From positions 615,101 through 679,100 of the forward strand of contig NZ_CP036455.1 of assembly GCF_004323735.1 (NCBI RefSeq): a stretch of 64,000 nt of DNA. The letters run 5' to 3'. Position 1 is the first letter of the stretch; each line of letters opens with the position of its first letter. A program made the position numbers and the translations under genes. Below are positions 63,196-64,000 of the stretch, piece after piece. The stretch comes from Streptomonospora litoralis. Lineage in GTDB: Bacteria > Actinomycetota > Actinomycetes > Streptosporangiales > Streptosporangiaceae. Under the pieces are notes generated by a model. The model made no database searches, was not told the origin of the DNA, and saw nothing but the letters and a program-made list of their open reading frames with translations.

Positions 63196-64000
63196 ATGGC
63201 CAAAATCAAGGTCGAGAATCCCGTAGTAGAGCTCGACGGCGACGAGATGACGCGGATCATCTGGTCCTTCATCAAGGACCGGCTGATCCTGCCCTACCTG
63301 GACGTCGATCTGAAGTACTACGACCTGGGGATCGAGGAGCGCGACCGCACCGACGACCAGATCACCGTCGACGCCGCCAAGGCCATCCGCGAGCACGGCG
63401 TCGGCGTCAAGTGCGCCACCATCACCCCCGACGAGGCCCGCGTCGAGGAGTTCGGGCTGAAGAAGATGTGGCGCTCGCCCAACGGGACGATCCGCAACAT
63501 CCTCGGCGGGGTCATCTTCCGCGAGCCCATCGTCTGCGAGAACGTGCCCCGGCTGGTGCCCGGCTGGACCAAGCCGATCATCGTCGGCCGCCACGCCCAC
63601 GGCGACCAGTACAAGGCCAGCGACTTCAAGGTGCCCGGCCCCGGTACGGTCACCATCACCTACACCCCCGAGGACGGCGGCGAGCCCATCGAGATGGAGG
63701 TCGCCAACTTCCCCGAGGGCGGCGGCGTGGCCATGGGCATGTACAACTACCGCCGGTCGATCGAGGACTTCGCCCGCGCCAGCCTGAACTACGGCCTGGA
63801 CCGCGGCTACCCGGTCTACATGTCGACCAAGAACACGATCCTCAAGTCCTACGACGGCATGTTCAAGGACGTGTTCGAGGAGATCTACGAGAACGAGTTC
63901 AAGGACCGCTTCGAGGCGGCCGGCCTCACCTACGAGCACCGGCTGATCGACGACATGGTCGCCGCCGCCCTGAAGTGGGAGGGCGGCTACGTCTGGGCCT
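63196..64000 (+). CDS. icd: NADP-dependent isocitrate dehydrogenase, 3' end beyond the window
   Basis: 268 residues are visible from ATG 63196 and the frame is still open at the last base; family members are ~405 residues. It is the homodimeric, eukaryote-like type II enzyme: [20 protein letters not shown] start, [20 protein letters not shown] (substrate phosphate loop), [13 protein letters not shown] and [20 protein letters not shown]. It oxidises isocitrate to 2-oxoglutarate and CO2 with NADP. A GAAGGGA lies ~14 nt upstream, rather far for a ribosome site. Position after DUF3017 fits the conserved region order. Confidence 0.95.
   Translation, partial: MAKIKVENPVVELDGDEMTRIIWSFIKDRLILPYLDVDLKYYDLGIEERDRTDDQITVDAAKAIREHGVGVKCATITPDEARVEEFGLKKMWRSPNGTIRNILGGVIFREPIVCENVPRLVPGWTKPIIVGRHAHGDQYKASDFKVPGPGTVTITYTPEDGGEPIEMEVANFPEGGGVAMGMYNYRRSIEDFARASLNYGLDRGYPVYMSTKNTILKSYDGMFKDVFEEIYENEFKDRFEAAGLTYEHRLIDDMVAAALKWEGGYVWA

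Noticed and set aside
63166-63939. A 257-codon minus-strand frame at the right end
   Set aside because: It is antisense to icd, whose plus-strand protein is clearly conserved.

Overview
The window is a 64 kb piece of a very GC-rich actinobacterial chromosome. Frequent GTG starts, Shine-Dalgarno or apparently leaderless starts, F420-type LLM chemistry, PspC/LuxR envelope signalling, MprAB- and LprG-like proteins, and the order sucCD - perM - purNH - folD - DUF3017 - icd all point to Actinomycetes. My best guess is the Nocardiopsaceae (Nocardiopsis/Streptomonospora/Thermobifida relatives); that is inference from style and rRNA and was not computed.

Layout. 1-3.5 kb: two tandem genes sharing a surface ectodomain, the second fused to a protein kinase fold that has lost its catalytic residues. 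3.5-6.75 kb: an iron-siderophore importer (two FecCD permeases plus ATPase) behind a DtxR/IdeR-type iron box. 6.8-10.4 kb: a molybdopterin oxidoreductase divergent from a CitE-like CoA-ester lyase. 10.4-12.4 kb: a MarR-GNAT fusion regulator and two small membrane proteins. 12.5-16.4 kb: an MprAB-like two-component system and a DMT transporter. 16.4-24.9 kb: GT4 glycosyltransferase, HtrA-like protease, rhodanese, small membrane proteins, and an LLM oxidoreductase behind a BlaI-like operator. 24.9-31.4 kb: guaA, a SpoIIE-type phosphatase, an aldehyde dehydrogenase and a flavin monooxygenase. 31.4-32.9 kb: a gene-free zone of inverted and tandem repeats around a perfect hairpin. 32.9-37.1 kb: a LiaFSR-like PspC envelope-stress module. 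37.2-41.5 kb: nucleoside hydrolase, Pr6Pr membrane protein, PcrA/UvrD helicase. 41.5-47.4 kb: a complete rrn operon (16S-23S-5S, no spacer tRNA) with upstream promoters and a strong terminator. 47.4-52.7 kb: Ogt and Ada-AlkA DNA alkylation repair, DUF4037 and small proteins, a stand-alone B12-binding protein. 53.0-64.0 kb: sucCD, perM, purN-purH-folD, an FHA regulator, DUF3017 and a truncated icd.

How it fits together. Central metabolism (sucCD, icd, a B12 domain for propionate-derived methylmalonyl-CoA, purine and one-carbon genes) sits at the right end. Envelope sensing (PspC module, MprAB-like pair, HtrA, dead kinase) and DNA repair/translation genes fill the middle.

The least explained structure is a dispersed repeat family. 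A core of about 45 bp, inside a unit of about 138 bp, occurs at 16.4, 31.5, 32.4-32.9, 57.05 and 57.3 kb. In two places inverted copies flank a long perfect hairpin whose outer end reads TCTATYGCG. Other points of note are a CTG start for purN, a 131-nt overlap of Ada-AlkA with Ogt, a perfect 38-bp palindrome, and several good operator-like palindromes.
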